Positions 8,979 through 17,302 of a stretch of 34,204 bases of DNA are shown here, in pieces. Origin of the DNA: Flammeovirgaceae bacterium BBD 1991-12. Lineage in GTDB: Bacteria > Bacteroidota > Bacteroidia > Cytophagales > Cyclobacteriaceae. Numbering within the stretch: the first letter of the stretch is position 1; every line of letters begins with the position of its first letter. The DNA lies in assembly GCA_001657315.1 (NCBI GenBank), contig LYSV01000086.1, positions 1-34,204 of the forward strand, given 5' to 3'. The notes below the pieces were generated by a model. That model saw only the letters and a program-made list of their open reading frames with translations, was not told where the DNA came from and ran no database searches. The translations under genes were made by a program, and so were the position numbers.

Positions 8979-9164
8979 ATGCTGGAATACGTGAAAACCA
9001 TCCTTGTAAAAGTAAGTTTCGATAAAAATCTGTTTGAAAAAGAGTTAAGAAAGGCACTGGCATCACTTATAGATGAAGACATCAATGAATTGAGAAGGTG
9101 GTGTTATGCCCAATTCTACGATACCTATCCACGGGTTCTGGAGCGCTGTTTTGTAGCGGCCTAG
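8979..9164 (+). CDS. Conserved small protein, 61 residues, function unknown
   Basis: A small soluble protein with no signal peptide or membrane segment. It is rich in alternating charged residues (EKELRKAL, DEDINELRRW) that fit two or three amphipathic helices, and ends in a Cys-containing tail. From memory it resembles a short conserved Cytophagales protein of unknown role; that recollection could not be checked. It is transcribed divergently from batD. The 160-base gap holds a short dyad at 8859-8873 (TACGTT-3-AACGTA) and another at 8913-8932 (CGTATA with TATACG). An earlier ATG at 8973 is out of frame, which supports the ATG at 8979. It stands alone and is followed by about 148 bases of spacer with nothing recognised. 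Confidence 0.7.
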   Translation: MLEYVKTILVKVSFDKNLFEKELRKALASLIDEDINELRRWCYAQFYDTYPRVLERCFVAA

Positions 9165-9312
9165 TAAAGTTCCTTTTATTGAGTGAACCGAGTTATTAAG
9201 GTGACCTAATTGCCGGGTTATCCTGATTGTACATTACTTTGAAAATGGCCAGACCAGAAGGATCAACCCTATTAAGCTTCAAGGCTTGGGTAAGCTTGCG
9301 TCGTGTATCCCA

Positions 9313-10251
9313 TCAGGAAGTGCCTGTGAATTTGATATTCCGTTTCAACCCTTCATATTTGGTCCGTTTTACCGCTGACTTTCTGAAGAGTTCATTGAAC
9401 AACTCCTGTGTAATTTCTTCCCAATCCGACCGGCTCATGTCCGGCAGGTTGGGGTGAGGTTCAAAGGATTCCTCAGTATGTGGTGTACTGAAACGGTTCC
9501 AGGGGCACACGTCCTGGCATATATCACAGCCAAAGATCCAGTTTTCAAACTGTCCTTTGAATGTGGAAGGAATCTGTTCCTTTAGCTCTATGGTGAAATA
9601 GGAAATACACCGGCTGCCGTCCACAACATAGGGTTCCGGGATAGCGTCCGTCGGGCAGGCATCCATACAGGCTGTGCATGTACCGCAGTAGTCCTTTACC
9701 GGTCCGTCATATTCCAGGTCGAGGTCCGTGATCAGTTCAGCAAGGAAGAAGAAGCTGCCATTTTGCCGGTTAAGTAAAAGACTGTTTTTACCGATCCATC
9801 CCAATCCGCTTTTTTGAGCCCACTGCCGCTCCATAACGGGAGCACTGTCCACAAACGCCCGGCCGTTGATCTCGCCGATATGAGTGGTCAATGTTTTCTT
9901 GAACGTCTTCAGCTTGTCCCTGATCACGAAATGGTAGTCTTTGCCGTAGGCGTATTTGGCTATTTTGTAGTTATTCTCCTTTGCCAGATCTTTTTGTGGA
10001 TAGTAGTTGTACGCCAGTGAGATCACCGACCGTGCGCCGGGTACAAGCAGAGTAGGATCCAGGCGCTTATCAAAATAATTAGCCATGTAGGCCATTTTAC
10101 CGTGGCGGCCCGTATTTAGCCATTTTTCCAGACGGGGGGCTTCTTCCTCCAAAAACTCCGCTTTTGAGATGCCACAGTACATAAAGCCCAGCTCACGGGC
10201 AGTTTTTTTGATCAGTTCGGTGTTTTTTGACTTTGCAGAATGTACTGGCAT
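9313..10251 (-). CDS. queG: Epoxyqueuosine reductase
   Basis: This 312-residue cobalamin-dependent iron-sulfur enzyme reduces epoxyqueuosine to queuosine in the tRNA wobble position, the final step of Q synthesis. Two [4Fe-4S] motifs are complete: Cys189, 192, 195 and 199 ([12 protein letters not shown]) and Cys242, 245 and 249 ([11 protein letters not shown]), with Cys215 between them. The conserved [20 protein letters not shown] segment contains the proposed catalytic aspartate (Asp135). The frame is open upstream to a TTG at 10308, which would add 19 residues and overlap the next gene by 11 bases. The ATG at 10251 gives the usual family length and is preferred. C-terminal HEAT-like repeats found in longer QueG proteins are absent, as in many short homologues. 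Confidence 0.95.
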   Translation of the reverse strand: MPVHSAKSKNTELIKKTARELGFMYCGISKAEFLEEEAPRLEKWLNTGRHGKMAYMANYFDKRLDPTLLVPGARSVISLAYNYYPQKDLAKENNYKIAKYAYGKDYHFVIRDKLKTFKKTLTTHIGEINGRAFVDSAPVMERQWAQKSGLGWIGKNSLLLNRQNGSFFFLAELITDLDLEYDGPVKDYCGTCTACMDACPTDAIPEPYVVDGSRCISYFTIELKEQIPSTFKGQFENWIFGCDICQDVCPWNRFSTPHTEESFEPHPNLPDMSRSDWEEITQELFNELFRKSAVKRTKYEGLKRNIKFTGTS

Positions 10252-10297
10252 CTTCCACAAAGATACAGGCTTATTTTTAGGGTCTCTGACTGCTGGT

Positions 10298-10507
10298 CTA
10301 TCTGTCAAGGGGTTTTAGTACTATTTTGGTGGACAGGATCACCAGCTCGGTGAACATAGGCACATATGGCTGCTGCTTCACAGCCGTTGGTCGGGCGGGA
10401 GCCGCTACTTCCGGCTGAACGGTGGTTAGGCACACGTAGTTGCCTATGAGTAAAGCTACTATCAGTCCTAAAACGATTGTCAGCTCTTTGAGATGCTTTT
10501 TAACCAT
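10298..10507 (-). CDS. Small single-pass membrane protein, unknown
   Basis: A 69-residue protein. Residues about 8-27 form one hydrophobic helix after a basic KKHLKE start (cytoplasmic N terminus), followed by a short proline/alanine-rich stretch ([10 protein letters not shown]) and a second moderately hydrophobic segment near the end. It starts at an ATG preceded by TAAAGG, a fair ribosome-binding site. It is divergent from the ECF sigma gene and shares with it the dyad-rich spacer at 10529-10595, so joint regulation is possible. It lies just upstream of queG and may be co-transcribed with it. No family recognised. Confidence 0.55.
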   Translation of the reverse strand: MVKKHLKELTIVLGLIVALLIGNYVCLTTVQPEVAAPARPTAVKQQPYVPMFTELVILSTKIVLKPLDR

Positions 10508-10528
10508 TGCCTTTAGGTTTTGTTTAAC

Positions 10529-10595
10529 AGGTTAGTATCTTCATTTTTTATTTTCTTACAGATTGTAAGAAAATATTTTTTTCATCGACTAACCT
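10529..10595. promoter_or_regulatory. Concentric perfect inverted repeats in the divergent promoter of the sigma operon
   Basis: The 100 bases between the divergent genes contain a 12-bp perfect inverted repeat with a 3-base centre (TATTTTCTTACA at 10549-10560, complement at 10564-10575). A second perfect 8-bp pair (AGGTTAGT at 10529-10536 and ACTAACCT at 10588-10595) surrounds it. Both pairs share the same centre at base 10562. The structure ends 13 bases before the ATG of the sigma factor, and the inner stem is followed on the plus strand by a T run. It may be an operator, a cruciform or a leader hairpin that limits sigma expression. No binding protein can be named. Confidence 0.6.
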
Positions 10596-10607
10596 TTAGC
10601 GTTGTAA

Positions 10608-11087
10608 ATGCGATCGGAGACCTTTTTTAAGGAATTTATAGAGGACAACAGGGCCACGATCTATAAAATCTGTCGTATTTATGCCAATGATGCTGAGGAA
10701 CTTAAGGATTTCGTACAGGAAGTGACTATTCAGTTGTGGAGGTCGCATCAAAACTTTGAAAACCGATCGAAACTATCCACTTGGGTCTATCGTGTAGCAT
10801 TGAACGTTTGTATGACGCTTTCCAAAAGAAAGAAAAGAGGTATAGACACGGTTTCGCTGCTGTCCACAGACTGGTATGATGATGACAATGAGGTGGAAAA
10901 AGAGCAGTTAGAGGCGCTGTACACTGCTATACGCAAGTTAAGTGAATCGGAGAGAGCTATTATTTTGTTGTACCTGGAAGATAAAAGCTACCGGGAGATC
11001 TCGGAAATCCTTGGAATTACGGTTACCAATGTTGGAGTGCGGGTAAATCGTGTAAAAAATCAACTAAAAACGCTCACCAATGGCTGA
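10608..11087 (+). CDS. ECF-type RNA polymerase sigma factor
   Basis: This 159-residue sigma-70 family protein has only regions 2 and 4. Region 2 (about 12-72) carries the core-binding and -10 recognition features (YKICRIYANDAEELKDFVQEV, FENRSKLSTWVYRVALN). Region 4 (about 105-155) has the helix-turn-helix YLEDKSYREISEILGITVTNVGVRVNRVKNQL. It should direct RNA polymerase to a small regulon, probably including its own operon. Its last 8 bases overlap the start of the next gene, a membrane protein, which suggests translational coupling and a sigma/regulator pair. A large dyad lies just upstream. Target promoters cannot be predicted from this window. Confidence 0.93.
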   Translation: MRSETFFKEFIEDNRATIYKICRIYANDAEELKDFVQEVTIQLWRSHQNFENRSKLSTWVYRVALNVCMTLSKRKKRGIDTVSLLSTDWYDDDNEVEKEQLEALYTAIRKLSESERAIILLYLEDKSYREISEILGITVTNVGVRVNRVKNQLKTLTNG

Positions 11088-11661
11088 GCTGGATATTAAA
11101 GACATATGGCAGAAGGGTTCAGGCGCTCTGGGCGCTGGCACTGCCCTGGCTCCACCAGCCGAAAATGTGCGATCCAGAAATGTTTTGTACTGGCTTCGGG
11201 TGATCCTTACCATTGAATTCTGGCTGAACAACATAGGCACACCCATTGCCATTTATTATGAGTTTCAAAGAGATTCAAGAGCTACCGCCATTTTTCTTAT
11301 TGTGGTAGGGGTGGTCTACTTTTTTTATTACCTGTTCCTGATCCGGCAGATCCGGTCCTTCGATTTTTCCGGCAACGTCAGGGAAAGTCTGACCAGGATA
11401 TACCACTATCTTAAGTTTTATGTGCTGCACTACAAGGTGGTATTCTTTGCTTCTCTGTATTTTGGGGGCTTTTATGGCTATTATGAGGCCATCACCGAAA
11501 AGGGGCCTTTCGTTCCTGATAAAGATACTCTTTTGCCTCTGTTACTGGTGGCAGTATTGCTTATACCCATTTACCTTATCTTCCATTTCCTGATCAACCT
11601 GATCTATGTACGCAAGATCAAAAAGATCAAAAAGATCATCGAAGGCCTGACCGATGAGTAA
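11080..11661 (+). CDS. Four-helix membrane protein coupled to the ECF sigma factor (possible anti-sigma partner)
   Basis: A 193-residue integral membrane protein. The first 35 residues are soluble and cytoplasmic-looking (MAELDIKDIWQKG..., Ala/Gly-rich), followed by four hydrophobic segments at about 36-60, 67-88, 118-138 and 149-175, and a strongly basic tail (RKIKKIKKIIEG). The ATG lies inside the end of the sigma gene (8-base overlap), so translation is probably coupled. By position it is the likely regulator of that sigma factor; small membrane proteins fulfil this role next to many ECF sigmas. No recognised anti-sigma domain (zinc-binding or FecR-like) is visible, so this is a positional inference. 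Confidence 0.7.
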   Translation: MAELDIKDIWQKGSGALGAGTALAPPAENVRSRNVLYWLRVILTIEFWLNNIGTPIAIYYEFQRDSRATAIFLIVVGVVYFFYYLFLIRQIRSFDFSGNVRESLTRIYHYLKFYVLHYKVVFFASLYFGGFYGYYEAITEKGPFVPDKDTLLPLLLVAVLLIPIYLIFHFLINLIYVRKIKKIKKIIEGLTDE

Positions 11662-11706
11662 GAACTGATAGGTATAACCTGTTTTCATTCACACTTAATA
11701 AAAACT

Positions 11707-11768
11707 GCCATACTGCCAGGCTTGTTGCAGCAAAGCTATTCTTCATGAGAATTCACAGCAGGTATGGC
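11707..11768. other. Structured spacer with nested inverted repeats
   Basis: In the 161 bases between the sigma operon and the DUF2314-like gene, GCCATACTGC (11707-11716) can pair with GCAGGTATGGC (11758-11768, one bulged base). Inside are a near-palindrome TTGTTGCAGCAA and a small hairpin ATTCT-5-AGAAT (11738-11752). No T tract follows, so it is not a classical terminator. It could be a stabilising 3' end for the sigma operon or a leader for the next gene. Confidence 0.35.
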
Positions 11769-11822
11769 CATTATTCCTGACAATAGAATTATTTTTATCT
11801 GCAGATCAAATTTTGAAAGTAC

Positions 11823-12326
11823 ATGAATAGTAATCTGATCATTAATATTGTTGCTTTTTCCGTAGTAGGTGTGATCTTGTTTTTTTACCTAAAAAAAGAA
11901 AAACGGAAGACAGACAAATACCTTGGAAAAAAGGTAAAACTCACCAGAAAGGAACAAAGTATACTTGACAGCTACAGAAAAAACTACGAACCAGTACCCG
12001 ATGACACAAGATATGCTTCTATTGACAAGGATGGTTATGAGCTGATTGATGTAGCCATGGAGGCCACGGAAGTTTTATATGATAATCCACTTCCCACTAA
12101 GAAAGAAAGGAGTGAATTGAAAGAAGGCGACCATGTAAAGTTGAAATTCATGGACCCTGAAGGCGATGTGGAAAGGATGTGGGTGGAAGTTGAAAAAGTG
12201 GAGCCGGGCATATTTAAGGGCAGGTTACGGAATGATTCAATGGATTCAGAAGCTCTAAGAGAAGACAAAGTAGTTTGGTTTCATCCCAATCATGTCTTTC
12301 TTATCGATACTGGTTCAAAGACGTAA
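11823..12326 (+). CDS. Membrane-anchored DUF2314-like protein
   Basis: A 167-residue protein with one N-terminal helix (about 4-22) followed by a very basic stretch (KKEKRKTDKYLGKKVKLTRKE), giving an anchor with the rest in the cytoplasm. The C-terminal part (about 98-160) resembles DUF2314: EGDHVKLKFMDPEG, then ERMWVEVEKVEPGIFKGRLRND and VWFHPNHVFLID. That domain is small, widespread and of unknown function. The ATG at 11823 is the natural start of the helix. It is convergent with the WecA-like gene, with 46 bases between stop codons. Family assignment comes from the ERMWVEV and GxLxND patterns and is moderately sure. Confidence 0.7.
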   Translation: MNSNLIINIVAFSVVGVILFFYLKKEKRKTDKYLGKKVKLTRKEQSILDSYRKNYEPVPDDTRYASIDKDGYELIDVAMEATEVLYDNPLPTKKERSELKEGDHVKLKFMDPEGDVERMWVEVEKVEPGIFKGRLRNDSMDSEALREDKVVWFHPNHVFLIDTGSKT

Positions 12327-12372
12327 GGGTCCGGGGGTTGAGTTATCGGGTAGCCTTTGCAACTAAAAAAAC

Positions 12373-13428
12373 TCAGGATCGATTAAGCTTCCTCACAATC
12401 AAAAAGTCTAAGGTCAGGCTCAGGAGCACCGAAAAGATCAGTACTGCCGGGAGTAAAACAGCATCTTCCACATTCTTGCCGAACAGGGCAATAGCCACAT
12501 AGACCAGGTTCAAAGTCCCGAGGGAAAGTGCTGTTTGCGAGTGGGTCATTCCCATTCTCATCAGGGCATGATGCATATGGTTTTTATCCGGGGTGAATGG
12601 CGATTGTTTTTTTGATAATCTTAAAATAAAAATACGAAGTGTGTCGAACAGAGGAATGATGATGATGCAAATTCCCGTAGTAACAGAGGCTTGGAATTTG
12701 TAAATATTGTCCTCCGGCAGATTATGGTTGGCATCAATGAATTTGATAGCCATCACTGCAAACAAAAAACCGATAGATAAAGCACCGGTATCCCCCATAA
12801 AAATCTTGGACGGATCCCAGTTAAAGGTCAGGAATGCAATAATTGCACCGGTCATACTCAATGCCAGCAGGCTGGTCCATTCATCTCCTACCAGATAAAA
12901 CCAAATGCCAAAGGTAGTAAGGGCGATGGTGGCTATGGTGCCCGCCAAGCCATCAAGGCCATCAATAAGGTTGAAGGAATTGGTGACAACAATGATGGTG
13001 AATATACTGATCACCTGGATGAGGAAAGGATTCAACTCCTCCACTCCAAAAAGTCCATAAAAAGAATCAAGCTTGATGCCTGCCAGATTCACAATCATGG
13101 CTGCTGCTATCATCTGGGCCAGGAGTTTGTAAAATGGTTTTAGGGGGACCACATCGTCCCGCAAACCGATAAAAAACAAAATAAGAATACCTCCCAAAAT
13201 AAATTTGAACTGTTGAAAGGCCTCAAAGGGCAGCCATACAATAAGTGCAACTACCAGGCCCATGAGAATGCCTATCCCCCCCAAAGAAGGGGTAACTTTT
13301 TTATGGATCTTCCTCCTACCAGGTACGTCCATCATCTTCTTTTTCCGTTTAGAAAATTTGATGATAACAGGGATCACCAGGAAGGTAATGATGAAAGAAG
13401 TAGCTATGGCCAGGAATATTGCGGTCAT
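12373..13428 (-). CDS. WecA/TagO/MraY-family undecaprenyl-phosphate sugar-1-phosphate transferase
   Basis: This 351-residue polytopic membrane enzyme transfers a HexNAc-1-phosphate (typically GlcNAc-1-P) from its UDP-sugar to undecaprenyl phosphate, priming surface-polysaccharide synthesis. Family motifs are complete: DVPGRRKIHKKVTPSLGG near residue 34, the Mg2+-binding Asp91-Asp92, NLIDGLDG (Asp156, Asp159), FMGDTGALSIG (Asp213) and the carbohydrate-recognition histidines in HMHHALMRMG (284-287). About ten hydrophobic helices are seen. The motifs and the locus fit WecA/TagO better than MraY. It sits at the left edge of the polysaccharide locus, divergent from a glycosyltransferase that may add the second sugar. 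Its base composition still resembles the housekeeping region, so it may predate the cluster beside it. The exact sugar is not deducible. Confidence 0.92.
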   Translation of the reverse strand: MTAIFLAIATSFIITFLVIPVIIKFSKRKKKMMDVPGRRKIHKKVTPSLGGIGILMGLVVALIVWLPFEAFQQFKFILGGILILFFIGLRDDVVPLKPFYKLLAQMIAAAMIVNLAGIKLDSFYGLFGVEELNPFLIQVISIFTIIVVTNSFNLIDGLDGLAGTIATIALTTFGIWFYLVGDEWTSLLALSMTGAIIAFLTFNWDPSKIFMGDTGALSIGFLFAVMAIKFIDANHNLPEDNIYKFQASVTTGICIIIIPLFDTLRIFILRLSKKQSPFTPDKNHMHHALMRMGMTHSQTALSLGTLNLVYVAIALFGKNVEDAVLLPAVLIFSVLLSLTLDFLIVRKLNRS

Positions 13429-13533
13429 TCAGAGGTATTTGACGCGCAAAGGTAGACATTAATGACGACGATGAAAATGAAAAAATTTGAATGTTTGCCC
13501 TCTTCAGGCTACTTTTGATCTTATTGTCAAAGC

Positions 13534-14748
13534 GTGAGAATTCTTTTTTTATCAGATAACTTTCCTCCAGAATACAACGCACCTGCTACTCGTACTTACG
13601 AACACTGTCGAGAATGGGTAAAGTTAGGAGCTAGTGTTACTGTGATCACCTGCTTCCCCAATTTTCCTCAAGGGAAAATTTTCTCCGGCTACAAAAACAG
13701 GCTATATCAAAAAGACTATCTTGATGGTATTGAAGTCATAAGAGTTTGGAGTTTCATCAGTTCGAATAAAGGTTTTTTTAAAAGAACCATAGATTTCTTA
13801 AGCTACGCTTTCATGGCCTTTTTCGTTGGCCTTCGTGTTAAGACTGACGTGATCATAGCCACATCTCCACAATTTTTTACGGCCGTTTCGGGTTTTTGCC
13901 TTTCCGTGTTTAAAAGAAAAAAATGGATCATGGAAGTGCGTGATCTTTGGCCTGAATCTATATCAGCAGTAAATGCCGTAAAAACCAGCATAATCTTAAA
14001 GTGGCTGGAGAAATTAGAACTTTACCTATACAAGAGATCAACTAAAATCATTGTCGTCACTGATGCTTTCAAAGAAAACATTACCGGAAGGGGAATCCCT
14101 GAAGGCAAAATTCATGTAGTGAAAAATGGTGCTAATTTGAGCTTGTTCAAGCCACGGAGTATTAATGATTCCATAAAACAAAAGTTAAACATCAATGGTA
14201 GTTTTATAATTGGATATATAGGAACACATGGACTAGCACATAGTCTGAACTTTATTGTGAGATCCTTAAATAAAATTAATGACGATGGCATTAAATTCCT
14301 TTTCGTCGGTGATGGAGCTGAAAAGGAAAATGTTGTGCAATTGGCGAAAAAGTTAGCGTTAGACAATGTAATCTTCTCGGATCCTATCGAGAAGAATGAA
14401 GTACCTAACTACCTATCGGTTGTGGATGTAGCTTTAGTGCCTCTTAGGAGATCCAATACGTTCAAATCAGTAATTCCATCAAAAATCTTTGAATCAGCCG
14501 CTATGGGAAAGCCTATCTTGTTAGGAGTTGATGGAGAATCAAGACGTATTATAGAAAAGTACAATGCGGGATTATTTTTTGAGCCTGAGAACGAGAATGA
14601 TTTTGTTAAAAAAGTAAAGCAAATTAAGGACAAATCTGCAACTGGTCAATTTGTAAAAGGTTGCGCGGACCTTGCAAGTGATTTTGATAGGAATAAACTC
14701 GCCCAGGAAATGTTTTATGTGATTAAAAACGTTAGAGGATCATCATAA
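13534..14748 (+). CDS. GT4 glycosyltransferase, WbuB-like
   Basis: This 404-residue GT-B enzyme is predicted to extend a lipid-linked saccharide at the inner face of the membrane. The N terminus MRILFLSDNFPPEYNAPATR with a following FPNFPQGKIF segment is the WbuB-type start. The C-terminal half has the nucleotide-sugar motif VIPSKIFESAAMGKPILLG. Translation starts at a GTG (13534), chosen because it begins the conserved first strand; no ATG is available there. It is the only intact plus-strand gene of the polysaccharide locus and is divergent from the WecA-like gene, with about 105 bases between starts. Codon use is visibly more AT-rich than in the genes to the left. It converges on the decayed heparinase copy. 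WbuB-type enzymes often transfer an amino-deoxysugar; the substrate here is unknown. Confidence 0.88.
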   Translation: MRILFLSDNFPPEYNAPATRTYEHCREWVKLGASVTVITCFPNFPQGKIFSGYKNRLYQKDYLDGIEVIRVWSFISSNKGFFKRTIDFLSYAFMAFFVGLRVKTDVIIATSPQFFTAVSGFCLSVFKRKKWIMEVRDLWPESISAVNAVKTSIILKWLEKLELYLYKRSTKIIVVTDAFKENITGRGIPEGKIHVVKNGANLSLFKPRSINDSIKQKLNINGSFIIGYIGTHGLAHSLNFIVRSLNKINDDGIKFLFVGDGAEKENVVQLAKKLALDNVIFSDPIEKNEVPNYLSVVDVALVPLRRSNTFKSVIPSKIFESAAMGKPILLGVDGESRRIIEKYNAGLFFEPENENDFVKKVKQIKDKSATGQFVKGCADLASDFDRNKLAQEMFYVIKNVRGSS

Positions 14749-14756
14749 ATCTATGC

Positions 14757-15765
14757 AGCATGTTAGAGCATTCTGAAAGATAATTTCTACCATAATTGCC
14801 TTTCTTGACTTGTTAAACCTTCACAATAAAGGTATTCTTTTAGTTTAAAGGTTGAATAACCTATAAACCGGATTAGATAGAACCCGCTCTCAACATTTCT
14901 AAATCCATTTTAACTTATACACCTGAATGAAAGTGCAAGTAAGAGATCGCTTGGATTTCTTTACTACCTTCAACTGTGTCTTTTATTATTACCCCAGTGT
15001 CAGTGTAATGCCAAAACCTTTGCATGGTTACACCGAGGCCTTGATACCCAATCATATGCTGCCGTGATGTTACCTGGTTCTTCTGGGCGTTTAACTACCT
15101 TAGTACGTTTACCAACTCTGCCCACATACATTGCTTTGGTTTTTACCATTTTATTGTAATGTATTATGAGATGACGTTGACCTTTCTAGTTGCCTCCGTT
15201 CGTTTTTTCTTACTTTGAAATGCCGGTATCCATAATGAGTGGGTTTTCAATTAAAATAGCAGATAAAATTGAATGTGTCGCTATGCGTATGTCCAGGGAT
15301 ATAACCATCTCCAATTTCACCGACATCAATCACAATTCGTAATTAGACATCCTAATCATGCCATAACCATTCTTGCTAAGACAGCCACGTTTCCATGAAA
15401 TGCCTAATTTTTCGTCGTAACTCAAACAATTGTCGAGAAAAGGACACAAGCCCCTGCATTGAATCATTTACATATGGGATCGTACCATCCTTAAACGTGA
15501 TCATAGCTAGCCATCCTAGCATCATAGAGGCCTTTTCCCTCACAAGTTCTCCTAGTCCTTCATCAATCCAGAAATTATGCTTGACCAAGTTGGTGCAATC
15601 TAACAACCGAAACAAAATAATTTGATGATACATGGGAGAGAGTTCGAAATGACCCCATCATTCAAAACCTTGCTTGGTTATAAAACTTTATCTAATTGAT
15701 GCTTCTCAATGAGATGGAACAGGACTCTAAGCCATCTTTAATTTGTTCAGTACTCTCAATGTGTT
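14757..15765 (-). pseudogene. Decayed heparinase II/III-family gene
   Basis: A ruined second copy of the intact heparinase-like gene at 18526-20097. Segments in several frames match it in order: KDGLESCSISLRSIN (intact KDGLESYPISLRNIN) near 15730, the 258-base open stretch 15376-15633 (MYHQIILFRLLDCTNLVKHN, then MLGWLAMITFKDGTIPYVNDS), IDVGEIGDGYIPGHTHSDTFNF near 15300, QLERSTSSHNT near 15195, and LKEYLYCEGL near 14840. Stop codons and frameshifts separate them. The first about 115 residues are missing, and a further internal deletion removes about residues 147-217. The left end is placed where similarity to the C terminus fades. No product is expected. Confidence 0.85.
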
Positions 15766-16301
15766 CTTATTAACCCCAAACCCATCACAACTACAGTTTC
15801 GCCGAAGGTGGGATTATATAACCGAATTCCCCCGCAGGCCTATGGCTCCTAGGACTGTATAAGCTGCTTCTCGATTTGTCACTTCTTCATAGATTTTAGC
15901 TAATAAATTTTGGTACATTTCCCACTTCAGTATGTGGTCAGCTGGACGCTACGCTACCCTATCACTCATGACGAACTCGGTAACATCTCTACCTAAACCA
16001 ATAACCTTACCTACTTTACAATAACCCAATAAAAGTGGTTGATTTAGTTTATTGAAAACCGCATCAATCATAGGTTTAAAACCATCGGTTTTAATCTTAC
16101 CAAATACCTTCCTGACTTTTTCTGGTTGCTGGTGCGCTTTATCTAAATAGTGTGATTCGCCAACTCAACCAAGATTCTCTCCTTTCCTAAAAACATTAAA
16201 CTTTCCGTAGTTTGTATTAAACATGGATATCTTTTATTGAGCGGAGGGATTTCTTCGATTGGAGGTTCACCCGACTTAAGGTTGTGAACAATTTGCTTCA
16301 T
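15766..16301 (-). pseudogene. Truncated, decayed copy of the two-domain dehydrogenase gene
   Basis: A remnant of the first about 178 residues of the gene intact at 20087-22207. The ATG at 16301 begins MKQIVHNLKSGEPPIEE (intact MRQIVQNLKSGETVLEN). The frame breaks at a TAG near 16145, continues in another frame with DKAHQQPEKVRKVFGKIKTD and NKLNQPLLLGYC, and later with LLAKIYEEVTNREAAYTVLGAIGL and NPTFGETVVVMGLGLI. There it joins heparinase sequence directly, so the whole second half of the dehydrogenase and the start of the heparinase were lost in one deletion near 15765. The order and orientation match the intact pair. Its start overlaps the end of the upstream methyltransferase gene. Confidence 0.85.
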
Positions 16302-17016
16302 TTTTTTTTTGCCAATTTGCAATCAATAAGATTTTATATCTATCTAGGGACAGGCTATTAACAATTCTTTCATAAGCTATGCCGAATAAATAGGTAAAAG
16401 CTGAAATACGAAGATACTCTGGTCGACCTTCTATAAATCTAATCTCTGAAATTGTAAAATTCGTTCCTGATGCCTGCTTTGTTTGTTGACTACAACTGTT
16501 TAATTTATAATACGTGGGGAAAGTATCAACTTCCTGTCTTCCCCTTAATTTATTATAAAATTTATGAAAAGATGTGGGTGTATACCGGGCAATAAGAGAC
16601 ATATAATGATTCCTATTTGGCGTCTTAGATATGAATCTACCACCCACTTTTAAAACCCTATTCACTTCTTTTAGAAAAGGCAATGGTCTCTCAACGTGCT
16701 CCAAGACATTGTCACAAAATACTACATCGAACTTATCATCTTCAAAAAACTTCATATCCTCTCCAAATCCTATAAAACTAAAATCCAAATAGAGGTTATG
16801 TTTAACTCTATTATCCGGGTCCACGCCATAAACCTCCTTGGCAATACCGCGAAAATTCATTTCGCTTATAATACCTGCTCCGGCGCCAATATCCAAAATC
16901 ACAGTATCGGGATTTATGAAGTTCAAAAGGTAATCTCTATATAATTTGTCGTCCCAGTTATTAGAAAAGTGAGGATAAAGGATTCTGTCTATAAGTCGTA
17001 CTATTCTTCCTGCCAT
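16276..17016 (-). CDS. Class I SAM-dependent methyltransferase
   Basis: This 246-residue cytoplasmic methyltransferase has the Rossmann motif I VILDIGAGAGIISEM (about 39-53), GVDPD for the acidic cofactor residue, DVVFCDNVLEHVERPLPFL (motif IV area) and RVLKVGGRFISKTPNRNHYM. The family fits sugar or lipid methylation in polysaccharide loci. The last residues (NEANCSQP) come from translating through ten consecutive As into the start of the decayed dehydrogenase copy. With one more A the frame would end NWQKKK-stop in an ATGA overlap with that gene, so a slip in the homopolymer probably extended the C terminus. The protein core is intact and likely functional. Upstream lies about 490 bases with only a transposase relic. 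Confidence 0.85.
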   Translation of the reverse strand: MAGRIVRLIDRILYPHFSNNWDDKLYRDYLLNFINPDTVILDIGAGAGIISEMNFRGIAKEVYGVDPDNRVKHNLYLDFSFIGFGEDMKFFEDDKFDVVFCDNVLEHVERPLPFLKEVNRVLKVGGRFISKTPNRNHYMSLIARYTPTSFHKFYNKLRGRQEVDTFPTYYKLNSCSQQTKQASGTNFTISEIRFIEGRPEYLRISAFTYLFGIAYERIVNSLSLDRYKILLIANWQKKNEANCSQP

Positions 17017-17302
17017 ACTTTAAACATCGTTAAATGGTATAATTTTAAGCTAATTTAGATCCAAACCATTTGAAAAAGACCGCTTAACCATATCAAAATG
17101 CATTTTGTAGGTCGTCGTTTTAACTTATTAATATTACTCATCATGCCAAATTTAATCAACTTCTTATTTTGCAACAGGTGAAATCAGATTAAAGATTGTT
17201 TGAATTATTAGAAGGTTATTTTCGGTACATCTTGTTCGACCTTATTCAATCATTGTTTCAAAGGATTAAAAATTCTGTATCATATGCTTTTAGAGCATTA
17301 AG

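Noticed and set aside
9227-9457. Short plus-strand open frame before and over the 3' end of queG
   Set aside because: Most of it is antisense to queG and it has no features of a real protein.
15376-15633. An independent small gene in the decayed region
   Set aside because: Its translation aligns with residues 223 onward of the intact heparinase-like protein, then runs out of frame, so it is a pseudogene fragment.
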